Assembly: GCA_004431415.1 (NCBI GenBank)
Contig: QPMI01000201.1
Span: 1 to 64,000, forward strand
Direction: 5' to 3'
Source: Cyanophora paradoxa
Lineage: Eukaryota > Glaucocystophyceae > Cyanophorales > Cyanophoraceae
Length of the DNA: 64,000 bases
Each line of letters starts with the position of its first letter. The stretch's first letter is position 1. A program made the translations under genes and the position numbers. Below are positions 33,745 to 44,677 of this stretch, piece after piece. The notes under the pieces were generated by a model that saw only the letters and a list, made by a program, of their open reading frames with translations, made no database searches and was not told the origin of the DNA.

Positions 33745-36700
33745 CTACGCATATCGGAGGGAGGCGGTGCGGGGTCGCGCCCAGCCGGCGCTTGGTGGCC
33801 GCGTGGCGGCGTCGGGCCCGCGGGGCCGGCCGGAGCCTGCGCTCGAGAGAGCAGAGCGCGGGGGGGCGCTGGTGCGGTGGGAGCGCTGGTCCTCGTGCTC
33901 GTCCTCCGCGTCCTCCTCGTCGGGCGGCGGGCGGGCGGACTCGGCCTCAAGCTCGTCGACGAGGGCGAAGAGGGAGTCCTCGTAGAAGTCGGCCCCCAGC
34001 GCCCCGCCCTCCACCAGCCCCAGCACGCCCTCCCCCGAGCTCCGCGCCTCCGACCGCGCCCCCTCCCCTTCCCCGTCCTCCGAGCCGGCCCCCGCCTCCG
34101 CCGCCGCAGCCGCCGCGACAGCCGCAGCGCGCAGCAGGCGCCGCGCGGCGCGCCGCTGCGAGTCGGAGAGAGACGGGAGGGCGGCGGCGGCGGCGGCGGC
34201 ATCGCGGTAGCGGGCGGCGACGCGGCGCGAAGCCGACCGCCGTGCCGGCATCTCCCCCTCGCTCTCCGTGCCCTCCAGTGCCGCCTCGGGCTCCTGCTCA
34301 TCCTCCTCCGCCTCCTCCCACGCCGGCGCGGGGGACGGCGGGAGGCGCTTGGCGGGGGCCGGCTTGGAGCGGGGCGCGAAGGGGACCGGGCGGCGTAGGC
34401 GCGGGGAAGGCGCGGACGAGGGGCGGCTCGAGGTGGGCGTGGCAGACGGCGTGGCGGCCCATGCAGCGCGCGCAGTGCCGCTCCAGCTCCGCCCCGCCGT
34501 GCGAGCGCGGCGTCGTCGCGATCGCCGGCCGCCCCGCCGCCCGCTCCTTCACGGGCGAACGCCGCACCACCCGCTTGACCACCCGCAGGCTCGAGCTCCG
34601 CCGCAACGGACCCCCCGCGCCCTGCGCGCCCAAGCGCCGCGTGAGCGGGCGGGCGAGGGGCGGGGCGGGGCGGGGCGGGTGTGGCGCACGGGCCGCTCCT
34701 CGGTGCGGGACTCCTCGTGGACGTACTCGCGCTCCTCCTCCGCCTCGCCGGCGCTGGCAGCGAGCTCCTCCTCGAGCAGCAGCTCCCGCTCCTCGTGCAC
34801 CTCCTCCTCCTCCTCCTCCTCCGCCTCCTCGGGGAGGATGCCGCGGGCCTCCAGCGCGCGCTGCGACTCCAAGATCGCCCGGATGAGCGCCGCCTCCTCC
34901 TCCAGCGCCGCCCGCACCCGCCCCTCCCGCCCCCCCGCCCCCGGCCCCGCGCCCCGCACCGCCCCCTGCCGCCCCGTGAGGAGGACTTGTGGAGGGCCGG
35001 GGGCCGGCCGGCGGACCTTGATCGGGGGCGGGGGGGCCTCCGCGCTGCGGGCCTTGGCGGCGGCGCGGGCGGCCACGGCGGCGTTGGCGAGGGGCGCCGT
35101 CGTGGGCCGCGGCGAGGCTCGCAGGGCCGAGCCGCCCGAGTCGCGAGAGGGCCGCCGCTCGGGCCGCTGCGGGGCCGGGGGCGCGGACGCCCCCGCGGGC
35201 CCAGGGGCGGAGCGGCGAGAAGAGGCCTCCGAGGCGGGGCGAGAGGAGGGGCGGGGCTCGGGGGCGGCGGCGGCGACGGAGAGAGCGGCGGCGGCGAGGG
35301 CGAGGTCGCTGTCGGCGGTGCACTCCGGGTCCGTCTCGAGGATCTCGCTCAGGCCGCCCCCCGGGGCCTCACCGTGGGCGGCGCCCTCTGCCCCGCTCTC
35401 GTCGCCCTCCTCGCCGGCGTGCTCGACGTCCGAGAGGCCGCACTCGCGCAGCAGCACGGCGTCCCCGTCCTCGGCCGCGCTGCTCCCCCGGTCGTCCTCG
35501 GGGATCCCCGCCGACCCCGCCTCGCTCGCACCAGACGAGGCCGCCTCCGCCCCGCTCCGCCGCAGCGCCGCGCTCCCGTCCGGGCTGGAGAACTTCGGGG
35601 GCGGGGCGGCCGGCGCCGGCGGCACAGGGGGCGGCGCGGGGGCCGGGCCCTCGCGGGAGCGGCGGAGGGGCCGGGGCCGGGCGCGGCGAGGGGCGGCCCG
35701 TCGCGGGAGGAGCGGGCGCTGCTGCGGCGGGAGGAGCCGCGGGAGGTGCGGGGCCCCGCCTCGGGCCCCGGGCGGAGGGTGAGGCGCCCCGCGATGATGC
35801 GCTGCAGCTTCTCGCGCAGGCGGTCCGACTGGGCGATGAGCTCCGCGATCGGCAGGCTCGAGGCGCTGCTCGCCACCGCCGCCGCCGCCGCCAGCAGCGA
35901 CGAGCCCGAGGTGTCCCCCTGCGGCCCGCTCAGCGCCCCGCCCTGCCTCCCGCCTCGCGGCCGCCCGCGCGCACCGAGTCGTCGCCGCGCTCGGCGCCAC
36001 GCTGCGCCTCCTCCGCTGCCTTCGCCTCGGCCTCCGCCTCGTCCTCGGCGGCCTCGCGGGCGGCGCGACGGCGCTCGGCATCGGCGGCGGCCCACTCGGC
36101 CGAGCGGCGAGCCTCAGCGGCGGCCTCGAGGGCCTCCTCCGCCCGCTGCGCCGCCGCCGCCCGCACGATTCCGTGCTCCGACGCCCCGCCCTGCCGCCCG
36201 TCAGGCGCTGCCGGCGAGCGGAGGCGGAGCGGTCGGCACCTCGTCGCCCGAGTCGGAGTCCGGCGCGGACCAGGCCTCGAGGCGGCCGCCGAAATCAACC
36301 TGCGACGCCTTGGCCTCGCGCTGCGCCGCGCCGCCGCGCCGGCCCCGCGGGATTGCCCCCGCCGAGGCGCTCTCCTCGGGGGCCGGCTCGCCCGCGCCGC
36401 CGCCACCGCGAGCGCCGAGAGCGCGGCCGCCCCCGCCGCCGAGGAGCGCACCGCCGAGCGCCGCAGCGGGGAGGAGGAGGAGGAGGCGGAGGCGGGGCGG
36501 GAGGGGAGGGCGGGCCGGGGAGGGGAGCTCGATGGAGAGGCGGGCGCCGCGGGGCCCCACCTCGGCTTCCACGCTCGCGGGCCGACCGGGGCCCTTCACG
36601 GGCGAGCGGCGGCCCCGCGAGGCCGGCGAGCCGCTCGCCGAGCGGCGCTGCGGGCCGGCGCGCGGCCGCTGCGGGGAGCCCAGCGGGCGCTGGAGGCGCA

Positions 36701-39020
36701 CGGGGAGGAGGAGCTGCGCAGGGGCCGCGCCGGCGAGGCGGAGTGGGAGCGGGGGCCGAGGAGGGCCCCGGGGAGGGCTCGCGGGGCGTCAGGTCGGTCT
36801 GGCACGCGGCGCTCGTCGTGATGGCTATCAGGCGGCTCTTCGGCGGCGACGGCGACCGGGGCGCGGCGGGGAAGGGGGCCGGCGAGTGGAGCGCGACGAG
36901 GGCCGGAGGCGGCCGGGGCGAGCCGATGGGGGAGGAGGGGATGGATGCGTAGAGGGCCGAGGGGACGGTCGAGGGCCGCGGCGAGGCCGCCCCGAGGCGC
37001 CGCGGCGAGGGGCCCGGCGACGCCGACGCCGGCCGCGAGAGGGGCCGCCCCGGCGAGGGCGACGGCGAGCGCGGGCGGGCCGCCCCCGAGGCCCCCGCGG
37101 CGAGGGGCGGGGCGGCGTGGCGGCGGCGTGGCGGAGGGCGCGGGAGGAGGCGGGGCGGGGCCGCGCGGGGGGCGACGAGGGCGCCGACCGCGCGAGCTCC
37201 TCACTCGGGGCGCCGTGGCCGGCGGCGGCGGCTGCCCGGCGCCGGCGCCGGGGGCGCGCCCCGCGCTGCGCGGGGCGTGGCGGGAGTAGATGGCAAAGTC
37301 CTCCTCCGAGCGGCGCCCCGCGGCTCGCGGGCCCGAGGAGCGCACGCCCAGGCCGGCCCCCTCCGCCGCCGCCGCCAGGATGAACGCGCTCCCGTACTCC
37401 CCAGAGCTCCGCGTCGGGTTCGGCGCCAGCGCCGGCGCCCCCCGCGGCTCGGCGCCGGCGTCGGGGGTGGCGGAGGAGGAGGCGGCAGCGGTGGCGGCGA
37501 CGGAGAGGGAAGAGGCGTCCGAGCGGGAGGAGCGCAGGCTCGCCCCCGCCCCCGCCTCCGACCCCACGAACGGCTGCGACAGCAGCCGCTGCCCCCGCAC
37601 CTCAGCGAGCGCGCGGGTGGCGGAGCGGGCTCCCAGGGAGAGCGCACCTCGGCGCGCCGCATGAGGGCATCCACATCGACGGGGCCGCCCCACGCTCCGG
37701 ACCCGAGCCCTGCCGCCGGCACCGGCGAGGGCGAGGAGCGGCGGCCGCCCCGCGCGTGCGGCGACGGCTCGCGCGATGGGCCGCGGCTGCGGGGGCCTTC
37801 GCCGCCGCCGCCGCCACGCTCGGGGATGCCGGGCGCGGTGGCGGCCTCGGCCTCGAGGGCGGCGGCGCCGGCGCTGCTGCTGCTCTCCGCCTCGGCGATC
37901 TGACGGGAGAGGCCGTCCTGCCGCGACTGCTCCCGCGCGATCAGCTGCTGCAGCTTCGCCACCTCCACCTGCGCCCGCCCTCAGCCCCGCCGCCCGCCCC
38001 CGGCCCGCCCGCCCCTCCGCGACGCGCCTGCAGCTCGTCGTAGCGGGAGCGGTCTGTGTGCGAGCGCTCCTGCTCGTCCTGCATCTGCTTCAGGCGCTGC
38101 TGGTACGTCTTCAGCAGCAGCAGCGACTGGCTGAACTTGCTCCGCAGGTCTGTGCGTTGGAGGGCGGCGGTGAAGGGGAGCAGCGAACTCGCCTCGCGGC
38201 GCGGAACGCGGAGCAGGCGCGGTGGCTGCGCAAAGGATACTGACAGTCTCCGCGATGATCTGCTGGTTCTGGGCGCGGAGGCGGTTGATGCGCTCCGTAA
38301 AGATGGCGCGCTCGCGCTCGATCATCTGCGCCACCTCGTCCTTTTGCCGCCCCGCCTTCACCAGGTGCCTGATCAGCTTCGCCACCTGCGTCGGAGCGCG
38401 AGGGTAAGCGGCGCGCGCCGGCTCGCTTTCCGGTCGCGGTACGGCGTCGCGTGCCTTCTGCTTGTCCTCCTCGCACAGGTCCTTCAACCGCACGCCCTTC
38501 GACGTCATGTCCAGCGACCCGCTCTTTGTCCTCTGCTCCGGGCGGCCATTCGTCTTGGTCGGGCGCGGCATCCGAGGCGCCGGTCTGGACTTTCCTGACG
38601 ACTCTGATCGGCTCCCCGAATTCGGCACTGCAGGCCGTCAGCTCTGGGAACCGCAGATACGCTGGTGACGACGGAGCCAGCGTGGCGCGCACCCGCGTTT
38701 GAACTTGCGAGGCTGTGCGTCACGCTGGATCCTACGGTACCCAAGCTCGCTACGGAAAAGCTGGGCCCCGCCGGCACGCCGCCACCAAGTCCCGCCGCCC
38801 CCGTCGCGCCAAATGCCTCCAGCCGAACATGGCGCGCTGCGTCTAGCGACGACGCGGCACGTGCTGTGGTCATTGCCGACGCAGCTAGAGCCGCTGAGAG
38901 CTTTGCTGCCGCCGCATCTGCAGCCGTTGACACGCCGCTGGGCGGGAGCGGCCTCGGGTGCCGGCGGGCGGGCTCCTCGAGTCTTGCCGCAAGGTCTGAA
39001 TCCAGGCCGCTCGCGTGCAT
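33745..39020 (-). CDS. Hinderin-like coiled-coil protein (possibly two genes)
   Basis: The 5' part has GVRLKDLCEEDKQK spliced by a GC-AG intron to VAKLIRHLVKAGRQKDEVAQ. It continues ERERAIFTERINRLRAQNQQ and then FSQSLLLLKTYQQRLKQMQD. This resembles the conserved block of hinderin (KIAA1328 family, reported to interact with SMC3), where a DLC.EDK motif is followed by a long coiled coil. Downstream, minus-strand frames remain open through low-complexity Ala/Glu/Ser/Pro sequence. They include TSAACQTDLTPREPSP, SLPIAELIAQSDRLREKLQR, EEEAALIRAILESQRALEAR and a Cys/His cluster HCARCMGRHAVCHAH, ending SLRYA at 33745. The start at 39020 (MHASGLDSDLAARLEE) is plausible. Because exon joins in the middle are unresolved, the 3' half could be a separate gene. 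Function is inferred from the hinderin match only. Confidence 0.5.
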
Positions 39021-39120
39021 GCCGATGCCGTGCGCTGGTGGCCCCGGGGGTCCCAGCGCGCCTAGCCTTTTTTGAAAGACTCTTTCTTTGTACCCCAACC
39101 AAGGGGGTACAAAGCGCAAG

Positions 39121-41511
39121 ATGTTCGTGCAGCCGGCTCCGCTCGGCCCGTCGCGGCGCAGCTTCTACACCGGTGGAGATGCTTTACACGTCCTTCCGGC
39201 GCGGTCGCGGGCTGGTCCCGCGAAGCGACGGCCGGCTGTCTCGCACGTACGCGTGCGCATGGAAGCAGCGTCGAATGGGGCGGCCGGGGCCCCGGCCAAA
39301 AAGGATTTCCGGTTCGTCATGTTGAAGCGCACTGCAGGCCTGGCTTAACAGCGCGGCTTGCGACAATACGCGCAAACCGCCACGCGCTCGCGCACGCGCC
39401 CCGCAAACGGTCTCTGACGCGTCCCTGGGCAGCGTGATCCTTCTCACGGGCAAGGGAGGCGTCGGCAAGACCAGTGTGGCCGCCGCAACCGGTTCGCGTG
39501 CCGAGTCTGCCGACGTCACGGGGCGCGTGCACCCTGAGAAGAGCGCGCGCAGGGCTGCAGTGCGCGGAGCTGGGATACAAGACGCTGTACGTGCTCTTTG
39601 GGGTCGTCCTCGCCCGCGCGCTCACCGCAGGCGCGCGGGGCCGGGGGGCGCAGGGTGCTCTCGACGGACCCGGCGCACTCGCTGGCTGACAGCTTCGACA
39701 TGGAACTCTCGCACCAGCCGCGGCAGGTGGCGGAGCGGCTCTACGGGGCGGAGCTGGACGCCATCGTCGAGCTCGAGATGAACTGGGGCAGCGTCAAGCG
39801 GTCCGCCCCGCCCCGCCCCGCGCCTCGCGCACCATGAACCGGGCAGCGCCGCAATCGTCTCTCCGGGGGCAGGTACATCACCGAGGTGCTGCAGGCGCGG
39901 GGCCTGGAGGGCGTGCGCGCCGAGGAGCTCGCCATCCTCCCCGGCATGGACGAGATCTTCGGTGCCGCGCCCCCGCCGCCGCCTCCCGAGGCACCTGACG
40001 CCGGCGCGGCGCAGGGCTCGTGCGGATGAAGCGGGAGGCGGACAGCGGGGAGTTTGACGTGCTCATCGTCGACTCGGCGCCCACCGGCACCGCCCTCCGC
40101 CTCCTCTCCCTCCCCGAGGTCGCCGGCTGGTCCGCCCCCGCCCCCGCCCCCGCCCCCACCCCCGCTCCGGCCTGCCTGCGTCGCCCGCCCCAGAGGCCCG
40201 ACGGGGCGGGCATCGGCTGGGGGCAGGTACATGCGGCGGTTCTACAAGCCGCTGCAGGGGATGGCGAACGTGCTGAACCCCGTCTTCGACCCCCTCTTCA
40301 AGCAGGCGCGCCCCCCGCGCCACGCCGGCGGGGTGGCGCCGGGCTGAGGGCGGGGGTGGCAGGTGACGGGCTTCTCGCTGCCCTCGAAGGAGGTCATGGA
40401 CGTCCCCTTCGACCTCTACGAGGTCCGCGGGGGCCCCCGGGGGCGCGCGGGGGAGCCCCGGCCGGCGCCGGGCCAAGGCGGGGCGGGGGGCGGGGGCAGG
40501 ACATCGAGGCCCTGCAGCGCGTCCTCTGCGACACCGCTAAGACGACCGTCCGCCTCGTCACCAACCCCGAGAAGATGGCCCGCCCCGCCCCGCCCCGCCC
40601 CGCCCCGCCCCGCCCGGGCCCGAGGCGCCTGACATGCGTACCCTCCCCCCCTCGGCAGGTGATCAAGGAGTCGCTGCGGGCGCACGCGTACCTCTCGCTC
40701 TACGGCGTCGCCACCGACCTCGTCGTCTGCAACCGTCCGCCCCCGCCCCGCCCCCGCCGCGGGCCGGGGGCCGGCGGCGACGGGCGGGCCCCCGCAGGCG
40801 TGCTGCCGGAGAGCGTGCAGGACCCGTACTTCGCGCGCTGGAAGGAGGCGCAGCGCGGCTACCGCGAGGAGATCCGCGAGGACTTCCACCCCCTCCCCGT
40901 CAAGGCCCGCCCCCCCGCGCCGCCCCCGCCTCCCCCGCCGCGGCTGGGAGGGAAGCGAGGGGGCCGGGGGGGCAGGAGGTGCCGATGTTCGGGGAGGAGC
41001 TGTGCGGCCTCCCCGCCCTCCACCGCCTCCGCGAGACCCTCTACCCGGGCTCCGAGGACCCCACCCAGGCGCCCCCGCCCCCCGCCCCCCAGCGCCCCCC
41101 GGGCCCCCGCCCCGCCTCACGCCCAGCGCCGCCCCGCAGGTCTACCACAAGGAGGTCACCATGCGCGTCTCGCCCGCCGAGGCCGGCAAGGGCTACTCCC
41201 TCGAGGCGCGCCCCGCGCTCGGCGCACCCCGCCCCGTGCCCCGCCCCTCTCACGCCTCGCGCTGGCAGGTCTTCCTGCCGGGCATCCCCAAGAGCGACGT
41301 AAAGCTCACCAAGACAGGCGACGAGCTCAACATCCGCATCGGCGCGCCCCCTCTCCCGCCTCCGCCGAGCGCGCGTCGCCCCCGGGGGCCCTGAGGGGGC
41401 CGGGGCGCAGGGAACCACCGGCGGAACCTGGTGCTGCCGCAGGCGCTGGCGGGGCTCGAGCCGAAGGGCGCGAAGATGGACGAGGACTACCTCAAGATCT
41501 CTTTCGCCTGA
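39121..41511 (+). CDS. Get3d-like ArsA/GET3 family ATPase with C-terminal alpha-crystallin domain
   Basis: ArsA/Get3 ATPases are dimeric ATPases, and the cytosolic form delivers tail-anchored proteins. Visible here are the P-loop [10 protein letters not shown], switch [13 protein letters not shown], switch II-like [11 protein letters not shown], and the helical client-binding part ([20 protein letters not shown]). The A-loop region follows ([25 protein letters not shown]). A C-terminal Hsp20-like domain ([20 protein letters not shown]) is characteristic of Get3d of cyanobacteria and plastid-bearing eukaryotes. The start at 39121 gives a basic leader ([19 protein letters not shown]), so organelle targeting is likely. 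Thirteen introns are resolved. GT donors are at 39492, 39801, 39962, 40130, 40423 and 40735. GC donors are at 39593, 40306, 40577, 40905, 41069, 41206 and 41342. The first intron (before ILLTGKGG) is unresolved. Confidence 0.88.
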
Positions 41512-42946
41512 GCACGCTCTCCGCGGAGCCGCCGGGCCGCCCCGGCCCCACCCGCCCCGCCGCCCCGGCCCAGCCGGCCGGCCGGAGGCTGGGCCCATGG
41601 CCATGGCCCCGGTCAGCGGTCCAGGCATCGGGCAACTCTAGTATTTTGGTCCTCACCGTGGCCGGCCCCGTGACCCCGAACCTCGCGATCGTGCACATAC
41701 CGTGGCAACCGCACGTCTACCACGACGTCGACCGCACTCGAGTCGCGATCGATATATCGGCCGTCGGACGTCGACGCGCGCCCCACACACTTTCGATACA
41801 CCACTTTAAGGACCTTATAAGCTTGCATTAATCTATAATAACTGTCTGCTGCTGTTCATGGTCATTCATATGTCAACGTTGATCATGATCATGATCAAAT
41901 TGACTCAGTGACAATTGCAAGTTGCAACATAAACGTTAACCGCGCCCGGCCGGCTCGATTGCAAGACTCTTAGAGGCTAGAGCTAGCGCTAGCCTAGTTA
42001 ACAATTGAACACGTACGGGTGACATGCCGCTTGAATGCAATTGATGAACGTCAACAATTTCGGAATTCGGGGTCCGGACCGATCCGGTGGGCAGGCCCGG
42101 CGGGATCCGGATTCCGGATCCGGATATCGAGTCCGACGGTCTAGATATCGACATCTATCTGCCCTGCATGCAGCTGCAGCTGCCAGGCTCAGCGGCTGTC
42201 GACGTCAGGCTGGCCGCATCGATATCATTATCGATATCATGGCATCATGATCATGGCATGTCGACTCCCGATCCGGTACAGACTCCGGGAATTCGAATGC
42301 CGTGACGTGCACGTGTACATGTCGCAGACTAGCTATAGTACTGCCGCCTGCAATTTAGCTATAGGTGACCGTCGGACGTCGACCTAGATCTAGAGCTAAT
42401 TTCAAGTTTTATATAATTATAAGCCTTGAAGTGACCCGCCGGGCCGGTCATGATCATGCATATATATGAAGCTGATCATGATCATCATGAAGTAGTGAGC
42501 TCGAGGCTGATCATGATCGATACTATGATATCCAGTGTACCAGTGTACGTATACATGTGTGATCATGATTAGGATTGCGGAAATTAAATTTGAAATAAAG
42601 ATCGCGATCAATCCGCGACCGGATTGATCGCGAGTGCCGAATTCGAAATGCTGATATATCGATTTCTACAGCTCGAAGCTTGCAGTTGAAATTAAATATT
42701 GCCAAGTTAACAGAAATAGAGGCGGCGGCCACGATGTCGACACGTTTGCCTTGCATGCACACAGCTTAGATCTAGATCTAGACCATGGCCTGGCCCCGCG
42801 GCTGGCCAGCAGCTGCAGCGACGGCGCTCCAAGGCTTGAGGCCCATCGTCGCCTCGTCCCAAAACTCGCCCCCCTGCGCATGCGCGGTGCCGGCAGAAAT
42901 TAAGGGTACGTTTGCATGCGCATGCGCAGTCACTAGAATTCCGGCA
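41512..42946. other. AT-richer, palindrome-dense gene-free segment
   Basis: No credible gene. Composition shifts away from the surrounding very GC-rich DNA from about 41640. Short palindromes are unusually dense: TGATCATGATCATGATCA near 41880, further GATCATGATC clusters near 42450-42560, and many GATATC, GTCGAC, AGATCT, TCATGA, CTGCAG and GCATGC sites. Confidence 0.6.
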
Positions 42947-44586
42947 TCAGCTCACGAAGGTGGAGCGGACGTATTCCCGGATCAGCTGCGTGATCATGGC
43001 GAGGTCGACGTTGCCCGCCTGGATCCTGATCATGAGAATTGCGAAAGTCAACGTTCGACAACGATACTCGAGAGCGACCACAACAGCAGATCGAATGGGG
43101 CGCGGACATTGCCGTCGTGATCGCGAGGCGCTGCTCCGACACCTTCGTGGTGACCTCCTGGTAGCGGTCCCACAGCGAGGGCCCGGGCCCGCTCCAGCTA
43201 GCGCTGGCCACGGCCGGCGGCGGCGCGCACGCCCCGCCCCCATGCGCAGCGGCGCCGCGACCGGAGACGTCCGTGCGCGCGCGCTTCGATCGCGAGCTGC
43301 GCTTCGCTCTTAACTCTAGGCGACTACGGGGTCGCCTGTGCGAGATCGATATCCGGAGGGGGATGGGCGCACCGCTGCCCCTGATCAGTACCAGGCCCGA
43401 CCGCCGGAGCCGCTCCGGGGCCCGCATTCGGGCTCGAGCTCGACGCGTGCCGGCGCCCGGCGGATCCGAGGGCGCCCGCGTCCGGGGCCCGCGCCGGCGG
43501 AGGCGCAGAATTTGAAGGCGGCGCCGGCGGAAGCGGCCGAGGCGCAGAGTTCGAAGGCGCGGCCCGAGCACGTGCACCCGTACCTGCCTCGAGCTCGCCC
43601 TCATCGCTAGAGCTCGATGACGAGCTCGAAATCCACGCGTACGTTTCCCTGAAGAAGGTGCCCACCGATCGCGATCAGAGCTCGACGCAACGGAGCTCGA
43701 AAAAAATCATTTTTTGCAAGCGCACCCATTTGGATTACGATCTTGCGCGCCATTCTCCATTTGCATCGCTGCAGTATTACTGCTACTGTTTTGGAGATCT
43801 ATAGCTCGCGATCGTTTCGCAGCTAGCTCCTGCCTGCGCGCCGTGTTCTTCTCCGCCGCCCTGCGCGAACGGAATGAGGTTATGATAAGCCCGCGGCCGG
43901 TGCAGCAGAGATCGGCCGCGGCGGCGGGCAGTCGTCGATCGCGAGCTGAGCTGGAGGAGGCGCATGCACGCACGCTGCGATCTTCTTGCGGTTCTTCTCG
44001 TACATGGCCTTGAGCTCGGGGAGGCCTCCGGGGAAGTAGGACTGGAGGCGCGGGATGACGTGCTCGTCCATGTACTTGACGTCCAACAAGAGCCGCGTCG
44101 CGGTCGCCTTGTCGACCGAGGCCGACTCGCGCTGCTTCGCCGCGAGCTCGTACCTGCAGCCAACAATGTGAGTCAGCGCCAATTTCTCTGACTCGTTCTC
44201 TCGTTTAGTTTAGAAGCTTAACTTCCCGCCCACCCCCCCCCCCTCTCTCCCCCCCCCCCCCTCCCCCCTCCCTCCCCTCTCCCCGGGACGAGGCTAGTGT
44301 GCACATCAAATCCATCCTCTCGAGGAACGGCTTCATGTAGGACGACAGGCTCTTGACTTCCTCAAGCAGCGTGCGCGCTGTGCGGAAAATGGAGCGAGCG
44401 ATCTCAATGGTTATTTGGCCCTGCCCCGGATCAAATGAAATCAGCTGCAGAGAATCTCTTTGCAGATCGAGGCCGCAAATGTGTACTCACTTTGTATGAT
44501 CGAAGGAACGCCGTCTTATCCCCGTTGAAGAACACGGTGGTGGCATAGGAGTCGGTGATCATGTGGTAGCCTGTCGTACCGGACAT
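42947..44586 (-). CDS. Unrecognised protein, tandem paralogue A
   Basis: Not a family I recognise. Proposed exons: MSGTTGYHMITDSYATTVFF (start 44586) to LRSYK; GQGQITIEIARSIFRTARTL to LERMDLMC; RYELAAKQRESASVDKATAT, LLLDVKYMDEHVIPRLQSYF and ELKAMYEKNRKKIAACVHAP; then AAEKNTARRQELAAKRS; a Ser/acid-rich part (FFRETYAWISSSSSSSSDEG); SLWDRYQEVTTKVSEQRLAI; and a C-terminal exon AGNVDLAMITQLIREYVRST ending at 42947. Paralogue B directly upstream shares the first, second, third and fourth blocks with the same intron positions, which strongly supports a real gene. The second intron carries a long polypurine tract on the transcript strand. Function unknown. Confidence 0.55.
44221..44284 (-). repeat. 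Polypyrimidine/polypurine tract in an intron of paralogue A
   Basis: About 60 nt almost purely C with a few T and A on the plus strand. The pre-mRNA of the minus-strand gene would carry runs of G that can form G-quadruplexes. Confidence 0.8.
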
Positions 44587-44677
44587 CGACTGCGCTTGTG
44601 CACGGCGCCCGCGCCTGAGTATCAGGAAAAACGAAAGAGCACTGAGGGGCGTGTATGTGTCCATACTATATAGCTAT

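Noticed and set aside
34681-37383. 900-codon plus-strand open frame opposite the hinderin-like gene
   Set aside because: Extremely Arg/Gly-rich with no splice-consistent domains. The minus strand shows SAACQTDL and coiled-coil blocks, so this is the antisense shadow.
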